Below are positions 7,422 through 18,723 of a DNA stretch of 27,654 nucleotides, in pieces (position 1 is the first letter of the stretch; the number at the start of each line of letters is the position of its first letter). Both the position numbers and the translations under genes were made by a program. The DNA is from Pyrenopolyporus hunteri (taxonomy: Eukaryota > Ascomycota > Sordariomycetes > Xylariales > Hypoxylaceae): the NCBI GenBank assembly GCA_902806595.1, contig CADCXC010000015.1, forward strand, positions 1 through 27,654, in the 5' to 3' direction. Below the pieces are notes generated by a model. That model had not been told where the DNA came from. It saw only the letters and a program-made list of their open reading frames with translations, and did not search any database.

Positions 7422-9867
7422 ATGGAGGATATCAAATCCAATTGGGCATACACTCCGGAGGATGAGCTGGTCTATGTGGATCAGGCAACAGGATTCCCCA
7501 TGGATAACATCGATCTCCAGCCATACGGCCCCTTGATCCACGACGCCATGAATGACTGGGGGTGCGCGAATCAAGGCGCCGGGCTGCAACCGCTTGGAGA
7601 TGTTCAGGTGGTAACTCCAGTACACGGGGTGGCCCCTTTACACCATCCCTATCCCTATCACCATCCCCATCTCCATCAGCCTAGTCAAAACCGGAACACA
7701 GGAATAACGCCAGCTCAGACGACGGTACCCCAACTCGGCACAGGCCATCTCCCATCAGGACCGCTCGATACACGAGGATCTCTACCATATACCTCTGGGG
7801 CAAATGATGGTGCACCTGCTAATGGTGAGTCATTGCTTCAGCCTGGTCGATGATTCGTAGCTCCGCCTCGCTTCGGGCAATAGTCATTGCCGCCTGAAAT
7901 AGTATAAGAGAGATCGCTAATATAAAATCTTCTAGGAGCTCAAAACTCTCGATCGGGTTTGGGGAAGCGTATTTGCGCGACCCTAACTGGACTTACGCGG
8001 TTGAAGTTCAGCCGGCTTTTGATGAAATAGGTGAGTTTTTTTTTTTTCTGTTTGACGTTACATTTTTGTTTCTTTTGATTTCCCTTTTCTTCTTTTGCTT
8101 TTCCATTTTCCATTTTCTTTTTGGAGCCTAAGCCCTACTTAGCGCCTACGTACCTACATATATACCTACATACTTAGGTACATAGGTAGCTTACGTGGTA
8201 CCTAATCCCCCCTTTCTGGGTACCTAAGCTGTTTTAAGGTACCACTGCCTTATATGTACTTTGCCCTACCCTACATTCAGCCCAAGCCCAATCCAGCCCC
8301 GCAGAAAACCAGCAATCCCCCCCCCCTACGGCCAAGATCTACAACGTCCCTAGCAGCCCTAGTACAGATCGGGGGGCCCAGCCACGATTCCTGAGCCATA
8401 GGCTGTGTCACCCAGATTATATAAGCCAATCCGTCGGCTCCGTCCGTGCGAATTCGCTTCGGCTGGGAACTGTGGCCAGCTTCAACTCCCAAAATCAACC
8501 ATTCAATCGCTCATTTCATCCTTTCAATCCCTCCCCCAATCTTGATTAGTACCTTCGTATTGGCGTTTCAGGCTGCTAACATTATTTTATTTTTTTTCTC
8601 CTACATCAGGTCAGAAATACGTCGCCAACCATATAACTGCCATCGCGAAGCAGTTCAGGTCCCGAGGTCTGATCTACGGACTCGTCTTCACCGAACCCGT
8701 CGAACAGCCCGGCGAGTTCTGTCGTCAATACACCCTTCCTCAGAGGGACCGGTTCAACGAGCGAGTCCGTCTCGAGTTCCTCCAGATCTTCAACGCTGCT
8801 CGCAGCTATAACAGGCAGCTCCCTGGGTACAGCTTTAAAATGAGCGTCGTGTTCAAGGATCGCGACGTCCTTCCCTCCGGTCACTATCCGCCGGGCCTCG
8901 ATCGTCACGATGAGGCACCAACCCTTCTCGAATATCCCCAGGCGGATGAGGCAAGCCTGCTGCCGGGTTCGCCCAGCTCTGCCAGCTTGAACTCGCCCAG
9001 CCGATATCTTCAACCTCTCACTCCCCCCGACGGCCCCTCAACCCCGGTCCAACACGATAACCCCCGCCCACCGCGTTTGGGCCCCATACCGAAGCCCGAC
9101 CGTCCGGCCACCAAGAATCGCGAAGGTAAATACTGTTGTACATATCCCGGATGTACGGATGAAGTAAAGGTGTTCAGTCGCAAGTGTGAATGGAGGTAAG
9201 TCGCAAACCCTCGCGTCGCGCACAAAATAGCAACCTCGGCTCATGTTTTCCGTAGCAAGCACATGGACAAGCACGATCGGCCATACAAGTGCATGGCCCC
9301 GGTTGCGAAGCTCGCCGGGTTTACGTATTCCGGCGGGCTCTTGCGCCACGAGCGCGAAGTGCACAACAAGCACGGCGGGCCCAAGAACCCGCTGAACTGC
9401 CCTCACGGGAACTGCAAGCGCCACGAGGGCAAGGGGTTCTCGCGCATGGAGAACCTAAACGAGCATCTCCGGCGCGTGCACACCCGAACGAGGCCAACAA
9501 CGGTCCCGCGGCCGCGCAGTCGCCCGAGGACGATCTTGAGGACGGCCTGGCGGCGGCGAGCCAGGCCTCCCCGGGCGGGGAGAAGACGGGCGAAAAGCGC
9601 AAGCCCGACGACGACCTCCGCCGCGAGTTCAAGCGCATCGTGCGGGAGAATCAGGAGCTGCGCGCTAAGGTCGAAGCCCAGAACCGCCAGACGGTCGCGA
9701 TGATGCAGCAGATGGCCGAGATGAACAACCGCCTCAACCAGCTTAGCAACGGTGGGGTCGGCGCCGCCTCCGCCGCGAACTCTAACAGCGTCCCGTCACC
9801 CGGCCCGACCCAAGTCACAACTCAGGTCCCGAACCACCAGACGCCCCGGCCACAGCCAGGAGTGTAG
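7422..9867 (+). CDS. C2H2 zinc-finger protein with C-terminal coiled coil
   Basis: This is probably a nuclear DNA-binding regulator. Proposed exons are 7422-7824, 7936-8030, 8610-9195 and 9256-9867. Introns 1 and 3 (111 and 60 bp) have good donors, and intron 1 has a clear GCTAAT branch site. Intron 2 is 579 bp. Exon 1 is Pro/His/Gln-rich. Exons 2-3 join as DEIG/QKYVANHITAIAK in one frame. The fingers are finger 1 (CTYPGC, then SKHMDKH across the exon 3-4 junction), finger 2 (YKC to RHEREVH, with its second Cys out of frame near 9300) and finger 3 (CPHGNC to EHLRRVH). After a one-base frame break near 9487 the tail (REFKRIVRENQELRAKVEAQ) is a predicted coiled coil. Exon 2 also needs a one-base shift relative to exon 1. 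I do not recognise a named orthologue; about 560 residues are expected. Confidence 0.72.
8031..8609 (+). other. 579-bp intron of zinc-finger gene
   Basis: The donor is GTGAGT right after gatgaaatag and the acceptor is ctacatcag before gtcagaaatac; the joined codons keep frame. The intron is far longer than the others here (50-110 bp, apart from 199 bp in the HAD gene). It holds a long T-rich tract (8038-8130), a cluster of tacctacat/aggtacat motifs (8146-8240) and a run of eight C residues near 8320. It may instead contain an alternative promoter, with translation from the ATG at 8840. Confidence 0.55.
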
Positions 9868-12800
9868 CATATTCCTGGATACTACGGCTACGGCACTTTT
9901 CAACTATGATTTTCCACCTCTTTTCTCCTATGTCGTTGTTCTACGAAGATACCCCACTTTTTGGTCGCGTTCCTGCATGGTCCCCGGTGTTGGCGGCTGT
10001 TCGTCCAAGGATGAATCGATTAGTATCGCGTTATTTCTGTTCGTCCGTCCGTTTCCTCCGTCCCGGTTTTTCTTCGTCACACGAGCGAGCGGCGGAGGCG
10101 GCTTTCCGGCGTTAAGGGTTGATATAAGCATTTTCAGGCACGGGCAATTACCTCTCTCCCCCTTCACGTGTCGCACGAGGTTTTCCCGTTTCCCTTGTTT
10201 TCTATACGATTTTGCGCACGGAAGGTTGGATCACATGAATTGGATTCATCACCATGTACGTAGAGGTGAAGGGCAGGAAGTTTGGCGCGCGGAGGGGAAA
10301 GTAGGTTAAGTAGGCGGGCCTAACCTGGCCTGGTATCTTCGGGTTTATAACTGATGAGGAGAGTTTGTATTTTCTTTCATCAGATGAGACGCAAAGTGCG
10401 TTCTATGTATTCACCCTTTCACTGATATATCGGTTCACTCGAGGTGGCTCGGCGGTGCGCATAGACGGGTACCTACCGTATATTTACTAGAGGAATCATC
10501 GATACTTGCTCTTAAGACGCCGATGGTAGAGGTAGTTAGGGCACCACATTGCAGTCTACGGGATATAGACGTTTCCTACCCCATCCGTGGCTACTCCCCG
10601 CAATAAAATACCGTGCCTCACTCCTCAACTGCTTGTCTTGATTACTTGATATGCTCTCTTTGACTTGCTTGACTTGGTACTACTTCCCATGTTTCTCTGA
10701 TAGGAAACTCAGACCTGCCGGCGCTTCTACGATATTCTAGCTTTTCTCAACATAGGCCCGACCTTACCGCGCTTTCTAAAACCTTTGACTTGTATGGGTT
10801 TATTTGCCTACCCTAGGTAGATGTATTCTGGTATGTGATCGCGTCTCCAGCGCAATAACTCCCACAGCCCCCGTTTACATAAGCGAGTCAAGATCTAAGC
10901 TGGGGATTAGGTTACAACTACCCAAGTACCTACATCCTATTTTAGGCAGGTACCTAGTAGTGAACACATACATATATGTAAGCACTCACAATTCGCTTGA
11001 CTTCGTTAGCGTACTAGCTATCAAGCAGTACCGTCATTAGCAGGTTCGCCGACCAGCTTGAAGCAGGCAGGTAAAACGCCAAAACGTAGGCGACGGCGGA
11101 TACAGCTTGTAGGTGGATTAGCTACATAGTATGATAACGCACATGAACTTGCCGAGACAGTCATAGGAGGTCGTTATGTACCACGAGATACAGTGGTAGG
11201 TAGTCTTACATCGGGTACCAGGTAAGAGTCACTCCCGTCCCAGGCACATAAGGCATCCCCCATGCCTCTTTAGGTACATAATCTAAGGAGTCATACGGAA
11301 GCCGGCAGTCCTTAAGCTGATTAGTACACATGTACCATCTCAGATCAATGATTTACATTCCGTGCAGTTCCAGGCCCGGAGATAAGATCACTATCAGCCG
11401 ACTGATGGCTACCCATGAGGTCCTCCCCACAGGCTACCTAGCGTGGAAAACTATCCAGAATACGAGAACGACGGCTAGCAACGTTCTCCAGACTTTACAA
11501 ATCGGTCTTACCCCACTAATTAAGCCCATGTGAAATCTCCGTAGGCATATCCACGGATGCCTAGATCGTTTCTAGTTCCCAAGACATGGCTACCTATGGA
11601 GAGTTCGATGACTAATACCCCCTCCCCCTTCCCCTATTCCTCACCCCTTTATTTGCTCTTTAGAAAAGCACGTGGATATAGAGTGCCCTGCACATACTCT
11701 ACTCCCCGTATCAGTCCTCCTATCAGAGATGACTCAATACCTAGCCTTGTTGAGCGTACCGTCTCGGGGTAGCCTTATATGTAAACCCCGGTGTTAGAAG
11801 ATCTCACCGAAGACGTGTTGTACCTGGAGATCGCGGCTCAAGTGGGTTAGGTGCATGCATACGGCAAGGACGCCTACATACTGCATATCTATATCGACGA
11901 CCTGCAGTATACAGGCCGGGAGTGCCTCGTGCGCCGCCAACTTGGCATCGTGATACTCCGTGACTCAGATATAAACCTCAACAAAAGCTCCACGAGCCTC
12001 ACCTCTAACATCTACCTAGACTCTTAGAATAACCCCGTGATGAGTGGCGCCGGAGTTGAGGCATATACACCACGACATCAGCAGCTTCGGGGCGCGATAT
12101 AAATATACACGCTTACATTAAGGCTCAGTTGAGTCACCGTGCGCCAACTTCACTAGTATACGTCTAGGGGCACCGTACGCGATGCTGCCTAACTCCGGTA
12201 CATGTAGGTAGCACCATTTGCGCAAGCCACGTCTATATCGCCGGACTATCTTTTAGGTCCGGCTACCTAGGGCGCGTTATCTACCTAGGTACCTACCCGC
12301 CTTCCGGAGAGAATATATAAATCAATAAAGACGTTGTGTAATGACGCCTTGTGTAATGTAGAATATGTGTCCATAGCCGTGGCCGTATTAATTACTACGT
12401 AAATTAGCTATGACTCAGTTCCTACCTATACTTACCCGTTCTAAGATAGATACTGACGCCTATCGGATAAGGCAACAGTGCGAGAGCCGGCTGATAACAT
12501 TACTCCCGTGTCGGGAGTAGTTCAATACGGACAGCTGAGGAGAGATAAATATATATAGAAGAGTTACCTAGCTCGCGAATTTCTCACAGGGAGGGCTAGG
12601 TCGCGACTTGTATGTCGGTCGCGAACCGCACCATGCTTAACCAGGAATTTTAGCATTCATATCGACATCCAGGCAGCGTTCCCTCTGTCAAAGTCGTAAG
12701 ATGTTTCCACGAGAAACCCCAAAACTAGGCTACTATAGAGATGTGAAGTTAGATTTGATGGTAAGTATTAGAATAACCATCTAGATCAAGGGAGGTGCCC

Positions 12801-14284
12801 GGGGGGGGGCAAGGGTTAAAACACAAAAGAGAAAACGGCAAAGAGCAAACGCCACAGCATGGGATAGCGAAATGACGATATTGTGCAATCGGATCCTACC
12901 ATTTGCTGCGAGGCCTCTACCTGCCCTTCTCGGGCGCGCCGTTGCGAAAGAGGGAGTTGCTTGTTGCCGGAAGAGGTGGTCCGGGGGGCCTGCACGGAAT
13001 TCTTCTACCAGGTGGTAGGTTATATATTTAGATCTGCGGCGTAGCACGCCTTGGATTTTCTGGGGTGTTGGAGTGGCTGACGCTGGTTGCCTTTTGATAT
13101 GTATATTCATATTTGTGGGCTTCTACGACCGCGTACGTTAAGTAGATAAAACGGTTGTTTTACGAAGGAAATATAAATAAAATAATGTATAATGGATGCC
13201 GCGGTGGTTGAGCCGTCAGTTGACTGTTGTCCCACATGCTTCAGTCAGAAGAGTTTGAAGTCTTAGATTCTAAGAGCGATGGCGGTTTAGAGCAGAGATT
13301 GAGGTCACTAAGTCGCGCTATCGACGGTTTTATTGGCTGCTGCGGCCCGTAGGTGCAACATATTTCCATAACGGACCTAACGCCAAGGCGGGTGGCCCCG
13401 CTGGTGCTTAGTGACCTGCTATAGCGATGCGGTTAGCAATGCATTAGCGCATCAGAGGCGCTCTAAATTGGGGTAGCTGCTAACAGATTTGGGGGATTTA
13501 GTGGGATTCGGTTGGTTTATTCGTACCTAGATCTCAGGTTTGACGGACCTACCAGAAACAAACACCATCACAAACACCATCAATATGTCGTGATGACCCC
13601 CACCTAAATATTGACTCTCATCATCTTCTTGTCAATAGTTCGTAACGTCAGCTCGGTATGCGATATGAGCTAAGGTAAGTGTGAAGATACTATATTCTAT
13701 CACATCTCAGAAAGTCGTACGTCTGGCACGGATATAAACAAGTTTTAGTTGCTCTTCGCCCTTTTCCAACCCAAAACCCAAGTCAAGTGGCTTCCTCTCT
13801 TCTCCCCGATCTGAGCGCCGTAGCATCCAAAGTGGGATGCTAACGCAACCTAATGATGCGTGGATCGGCGCGGCGCACATAGCTGGGGCCAATTCGCGGC
13901 AACCGATGCGCTTTCGATGGCCAGCTGAAGTATATTCCCTAGGCCTTGACTACCGAATCTAATACGTATATTGTTACTTTGCGTACGGGGAACGCGAAAT
14001 GTCGTGATCTGCCAAGTGACCTAAACTCGTCTGTCTTACCATTTGCAGGAATATCAGGTAGGGATCATCTGTCAGGGGCACGCTCAACCCGCCGATGAAC
14101 TCGATTTTGCCTACCCCATCCATACCTAAACAAAGGTCTCTGGTGGCTAGCTATAAGACCAGGCGCTTCCGCGTCTTCTTACTCGCGTGGTAGGTCCTAT
14201 AGAGGTATTCCCAATTTCTCAAGCGCTACGGTAGGAAGGACTTCAAGGAGTTAAGGCGTCGAGTATATATTATACGCAATAATC
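9868..14284. other. 4.4-kb gene-poor region
   Basis: No intact gene is supported here. 9868-10310 is probably 3' UTR of the zinc-finger gene plus flank. From about 10.4 to 14.2 kb the sequence is rich in TA-containing words, stop codons in all frames and scattered tacctaggta-type motifs (10947-10957, 12281-12298). One short relic with RT-like character is listed separately. Frames such as 11330-11533, 11557-11772 and 12781-13110 (minus) have no family signature. A small repeat of acaaacaccatca occurs at 13557-13582. Old, heavily mutated transposon sequence is the most likely origin. Confidence 0.55.
11785..12027 (+). pseudogene. short relic, possible copia RT fragment
   Basis: A frame of 81 codons is broken by a single TAG at 11848. 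It contains YILHIYIDDLQYTG followed about 14 residues later by LGIVILRDSDINLN. This resembles the order of the RT catalytic box (YVDDL) and the downstream LGIxIxRD segment of copia RT, but with several residues missing between them. The similarity is short and judged by eye, so another origin is possible. No adjoining RT or integrase motifs were found. Confidence 0.3.
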
Positions 14285-15705
14285 ATGAAGAACATAATCG
14301 CCCTAGGCGCCCTGCCATTACTGTCCTCGCTGGGGCGACGAATCTTAAGCCTCGCGACGACACAACGACCTACGATGCGATTATAGTCGGAGGTGGTCCT
14401 TCGGGACTAAGTGCCTTGAGCGGTCTTGCCCGTGTCCGCAGGAACGTTCTACTAATCGACTCGGGAGAGTACCGCAACGGTCCGACCCGACACATGCACG
14501 ACGTGCTCGGTTTCGATGGTGAGTAACAACTAGCTATCTGCCTCGCCATATCGCTTAGTTTCCCGTATAATTAACGTCGCAACAGGCGTCACACCGGCAT
14601 ACTACCGCTGGGCCGCCCGCGAGCAAATTTCCCACTATGATACCGCGTACGGAATCAACGGGACGGTGACGGCCATCGAGCCGCTGAACAACAACACCCA
14701 GTTCAACGTCGCGACAACGTACCCCAACGGCACCCAGGGCACCCTCAGCGCAAAGAAGATCATCCTCGCCACCGGCCTGCGGGACATCCTGCCCGGCACC
14801 CCGGGGCTCGAGGAGAACTGGGGTAAGGGGATCTTCTGGTGTCCGTGGTGCGACGGCCACGGTAAGCACCCCTATATACCTACCTGCATAAATCCACCAC
14901 CACCACCACCACGATCCCGCTAACGCTCCCGCAGAACACGCCGACCAAACCCTCGGGCTCCTCGGCCCCCTCGAAGACGCCGCGGGGCTCGTGCGGGAGA
15001 TCTCGACGCTGAACACGGACATCGTCGCCCTCGTCAACGGCACGGACACCCCCGCGGCGCGCGCCGCCGCCGAGGCGAGCTTCCCGAGCTGGGAGCGGTA
15101 CCTGGCGCTGCACGACGTGGCGGTGGAGAACCGGACGATCGCGCGGATCGAGCGGCTGCGCGACGGCGGCCAGCCCCCCGCCGACCCGAGCCTGCCGACG
15201 GCGCCCGAGCGCGACCTGTTCCGGGTGCACTTCGAGGAGGGCCCGCCGCTCGAGCGCGAGGCCTTCTTCACCAGCTTCCCGGACGAGCAGCGCTCCGACG
15301 TCGGCGAGAAGCTCGGCGTATGGTTGTACGGCGGCCGGTTGGCGGCCGACAATGCGAAGGGCCTGGCGACGAATGTCCAGGGCGTGTACGCGATCGGCGA
15401 CGCGAACTCGGATAATGTCACGAATGTCCCGCATGCGCTCTTTACGGGGAAGAGGACGGCTGTTTATTTGCATGGTGAGTCTTTCTATAATTTTTTTTTA
15501 AGAAAAAGGGGGGAGGGGGTGAGGGCGTAGTTTGTGGAAACGCTGCTAACGGGACGGCGCAGTGCAACTTGCCCGCGAAGAAGCCGAGAAGGAACTCGCT
15601 GGGAACGGAACTGTGACGAGGCGCGAGGAAGAGCTCAACCTGCGGTCTATCTGGGAGCAGATGAACCCTCGAGATATCCTCTACGCTGGCGAATTCGACC
15701 AGTAA
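14285..15705 (+). CDS. thioredoxin-reductase-like FAD oxidoreductase (GliT type)
   Basis: This is a pyridine-nucleotide disulfide oxidoreductase of the class that includes thioredoxin reductases and the dithiol oxidases GliT and HlmI. Exons are 14285-14518, 14586-14861, 14935-15474 and 15563-15705; introns are 67, 73 and 88 bp with CTAAC/TTAAC branch sites. The product is about 397 residues. The N-terminus (MKNIIALGALPLLSSLG) is hydrophobic and may be a signal peptide. The FAD-binding Rossmann motif VGGGPSG lies near residues 35-41, the redox pair CPWC at 164-167 (WCPWCDGH), and a late FAD contact in GVYAIGDANSD. Exon 1 has one missing base in the GGG run near 14332: the ATG frame and the Rossmann frame differ by one, and intron phase also requires the extra base. 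Substrate is unknown; no biosynthetic genes flank it. Confidence 0.82.
14894..14912 (+). repeat. CCA trinucleotide repeat in intron
   Basis: Six repeats of CCA lie in the second intron of the flavoprotein gene, between its donor and the gctaacg branch site. This is a simple microsatellite and may vary between strains. Confidence 0.85.
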
Positions 15706-15828
15706 CTGTAATGTTATTAATATCTGAAGTTAGTTTGGGAAAGATAAAAGGTCTCCTGGAGGCGAAACGTATGTATAGGTACCTATGTAGATGAATCTGT
15801 GATACCATTGTATAAATTCTATTTCTAC

Positions 15829-15834
15829 AATAAA
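15829..15834 (+). terminator. candidate poly(A) signal of flavoprotein gene
   Basis: AATAAA occurs 124 bp after the stop codon at 15703-15705, in an AT-rich context. The position fits a fungal 3' UTR. Confidence 0.45.
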
Positions 15835-16404
15835 CTCGAGAATCGGTCTCTGACTACCAAGTAATAACACGATCTCCTGGTGACGAGATCTATATTCATA
15901 ATATCACGAGTTCACCTATTAGGATCTCTACTTTATTCCTCCTTTATTCGGGAACCCCAAGTACGAAAGCCTAGAGGACTACGAGAATAACCTTGGTGAC
16001 GCTGTACGTACCAGCAGTAGTATCTACGTCGGTAGACATATCGTCTTCATCTAGGAAACTGAGGCCCTTAAACCCGCCATTTAATCAACGACCTTTTCAA
16101 GCGCATCCATCTATAGTGTTGACCAAGGCATGTTGACCTCTTTTCCGTCAAAACCCTAGGCACATCAACCAACTGCTAGCCAAACCTAGAGTCCACAGTA
16201 ACAGCTGCCGGGTGGAAAGGTCGAAACAGGTAAGAACGAGTTCAAAGTAAACCCACGAGAACGACTCTTATATTCTAACGCGGTAATGCCATCATATACT
16301 CATACACCTGTATCCGCGCATATCATCCATGTCCTCATATTCCTAACCCTACTCCTTCCTTTCATACCCCACGATCATTATCGAATAATCCCGACTCTTA
16401 AACC
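15835..16404. other. intergenic between convergent genes
   Basis: The flavoprotein gene (plus) and the coiled-coil gene (minus) converge here. I see no gene; the stretch should contain both 3' ends. A run of nine C residues at about 16437-16445 lies just inside the end of the coiled-coil gene. Confidence 0.6.
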
Positions 16405-18194
16405 TCAAACCTCAAACACCTCGCCAGCACTATACCCCCCCCCCCTCCTAGCATCCACAAGGTCCAACCTCCAGCCCTCCCAATTCTTCAATCCGCGTTT
16501 GAGCTCCCTCACCCTTTCCAGCCTTCTCTTCGCATCCTCCTCCTGCGCGCGCCGGAACGCCTCCTCGTCGAACTCGAGATCGTCATCGTCGTCCAAGAAG
16601 CCGTCATCACCGCCAGCCTTCTCGTGGTGATGGTGGTGCTGGTGAGCCGGCGCCGCGCCCGTCAGCGCGTTGAAGAAGTCGCCGAATCCTCCTCCGCCCT
16701 GCTTGCGCGCAGCGCCCTGTCCCGCGCCCCCTAGGTCGATATTAGTAAACCCGACGGGGCTCTGGAGCGCAGGATCGTGCTCGCCGCCGGCCCCGTGCTC
16801 CATGTCCTTGCGCCGCTGGTGCCAGATACCGCGGCGCAAATCGTACACCTCGCTCTCGAGGTCGCGAATCTTCTTCTCCATGCGCTGGCGTTCCTCATCC
16901 TCTAGCTCATCCACGCCGTCATCATCGCCGCCGCCCTCGGCCGCGTCCTTCTTGCGCAGGCGCGCGTTCTCCGCCTCCAGCCTATCGATCTTGGCCTTCG
17001 CCTCCTGGGCCTCCTTCTCCGCGCGCTCCTTATCTTTACGCAGGGCCTGTGTTCGGCTATCGTTTTCCTTGTGTAGCGTGCCGAGGGCCGCGACCTTCTT
17101 CTCCAGCGCCTCGACTTTCTTCTCGAGATCCGCCTTCTCGCCGCGCAAGCCCTCGACCTCGCGCTCCAGGGCGCGCAGCTTTGTCTCCGCGCTCGTGCGT
17201 TCGCTGCCCTCCTTCACGGCGCGCTCCGTCGTGCGCTCCAGGTTCCGCTTCAGGTCCCCGAGCTCCCGCTGCGCTTTCATGGCCGCCTGCTCGGACCGCG
17301 CGAGTTTCTCCTCGAGAGCGGTGATCTGCTCCCGGTCCGTCCCGCCGGCGGAGGCTTGCCGCTCGGCTTGGGCGCGCAGACGCGAGATCTCGAGTTCCAT
17401 GGTTTCGATGGTCGCGGACTTGGACGCGAGCTGCGCTTGGAGTTCCCCTGGAGGCGAGGACATGGAGATGGACGGCGACGAGCCGTGGCGCTTCGAGGCG
17501 GCGGATTGGAGCTGTGAGTTCTGGCGCTGGAGGGCGGCGATCTCGGATTTCTATAAGGTTTAGTCAGTTTGCGAACTGGACAATGGGTCTATCCCGTAAG
17601 AGAATTATCATACAAGCTTCTCGACTTGGGTATCCGAACCATCGCGGTCAGCCTCCCGTAAGTCAGCTAATTCCTCTTCGGCCTTCTGCCATCGCTTTTC
17701 GGCGTCGGATGCTTCTTTGGCGAGCCTCTTATTCTCCTTTTCCAGATCGTCTATGCGCGCGACTTGCTTTCGGTATATTTCGGGTGCCGTCTCGCCCTCG
17801 GGGCTAAGAGGGAATCCGGTTGGCGACACTGTTCCTTGGCGGAAGGACGAGGAGCGGAGTTTGGACTGGTGTGAGAGCGAAGTTGCGCTGGGAGTCGTGG
17901 GGGATACTGGCGGTTCGGCAGGGGCATCTTCAACCGCGGGCTCGTCGGCGGGGGCGGATTCGGACTTGGGTTCGGCAGCGGTAGCTTCTTCCTTGTCCTT
18001 TTCCTTGTCTTTGTCCTGCTGCTTCGAGGCTCCTCCCTTCTTGGCCATCTGCTTCTTCCTTTGCTCGAGCTGCGGAACATGGCTTTTAGCATTCAATTCG
18101 TCACGGCACAAAGCTCCCCATGCGTGGAATCAGATCATACCTTCTTCTTAGCCGCAGCAAGCTTCTCGGCCTTCGCCTTGTCCTCGTCGGCCAT
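16405..18194 (-). CDS. long coiled-coil protein (fungal M-protein-repeat type)
   Basis: Three exons on the minus strand (18194-18141, 18069-17614, 17550-16405) with introns of 71 and 63 bp give 551 residues with no frame break. The N-terminus is Lys/Ala-rich (MADEDKAKAEKLAAAKKK), followed by a Pro/Ala/Glu-rich linker, then IYRKQVARIDDLEKENKRLA, which starts a long heptad coiled coil to about residue 400. Then come an acidic patch, a Gly-rich stretch, a His tract (HQHHHHHEK), an acidic DDDDD patch and a conserved C-terminus (RALK-like KRGLKNWEGWRLDLVDARRGGG). Fungal homologues are usually annotated as M protein repeat protein. The layout resembles golgin or TMF/Sgm1-type Golgi tethers, but that is inference. 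Membrane segments are absent. Confidence 0.85.
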
Positions 18195-18723
18195 GGTGTC
18201 TCGGCGTAGGGAGGATTCCTCGGGTAATTTGTTCTTATTCGATTCCTAAGAATTACTAAATCCTATGAGCAAATCGCTATAACATAGGCACCGTCACGAT
18301 ATATCGGTCGCTCGGGTCGTTGACAGTTGACAACCTTAAAAGAAGTAGAGTTTAGCTGCTTAGGTGTCCAGAAAGAGACCGCTAAACTGCCCCCGGACCC
18401 CCGTGGATCTCAAGGTTTAATCCACGGCAGCAACTAAGCTAACAGCCCGCGTGCACGAGCCACTTTACCGCCGAATAAGTACCTCATACATTAAATTCTA
18501 GGCACGGGGTACAATACATCTCGCAAGTACCCTATTGCACGTCAGAAGGAACATTGCAAACGAAGTGCGCCTAATCTTAAGCTTCAACAACTCCTCCTAG
18601 CTTTAGTAAATATAGCATTCATTACTTTATTTTATCTGTCCATGTAATTCCCAACTGTCAATAAATCCCTCGTCGGAACCTGGGGTACGTGCTAGATAAA
18701 TCATAATAATATCCGACTTCTCC
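18195..18723. promoter_or_regulatory. divergent promoter region
   Basis: The coiled-coil gene (minus) and the HAD gene (plus) start on opposite sides of this 529-bp stretch, which must contain both promoters. No gene and no clear TATA or CCAAT box stands out. An acctcatac/gtaccct-rich AT segment lies around 18480-18535. Confidence 0.5.

Noticed and set aside
9752..10309. 185-codon plus-strand frame after the zinc-finger gene
   Set aside because: It starts inside the zinc-finger coding end in another frame and has no recognisable content.
14555..15473. Long minus-strand open frames (288 and 197 codons) opposite the flavoprotein gene
   Set aside because: They are antisense shadows of GC-rich exons; the plus strand carries the FAD and CPWC motifs and properly phased introns.
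16670..17563. 297-codon plus-strand frame, Ser/Arg-rich
   Set aside because: It is the reverse-strand shadow of the coiled-coil gene, whose Lys/Glu heptads read as Ser/Arg on the other strand.
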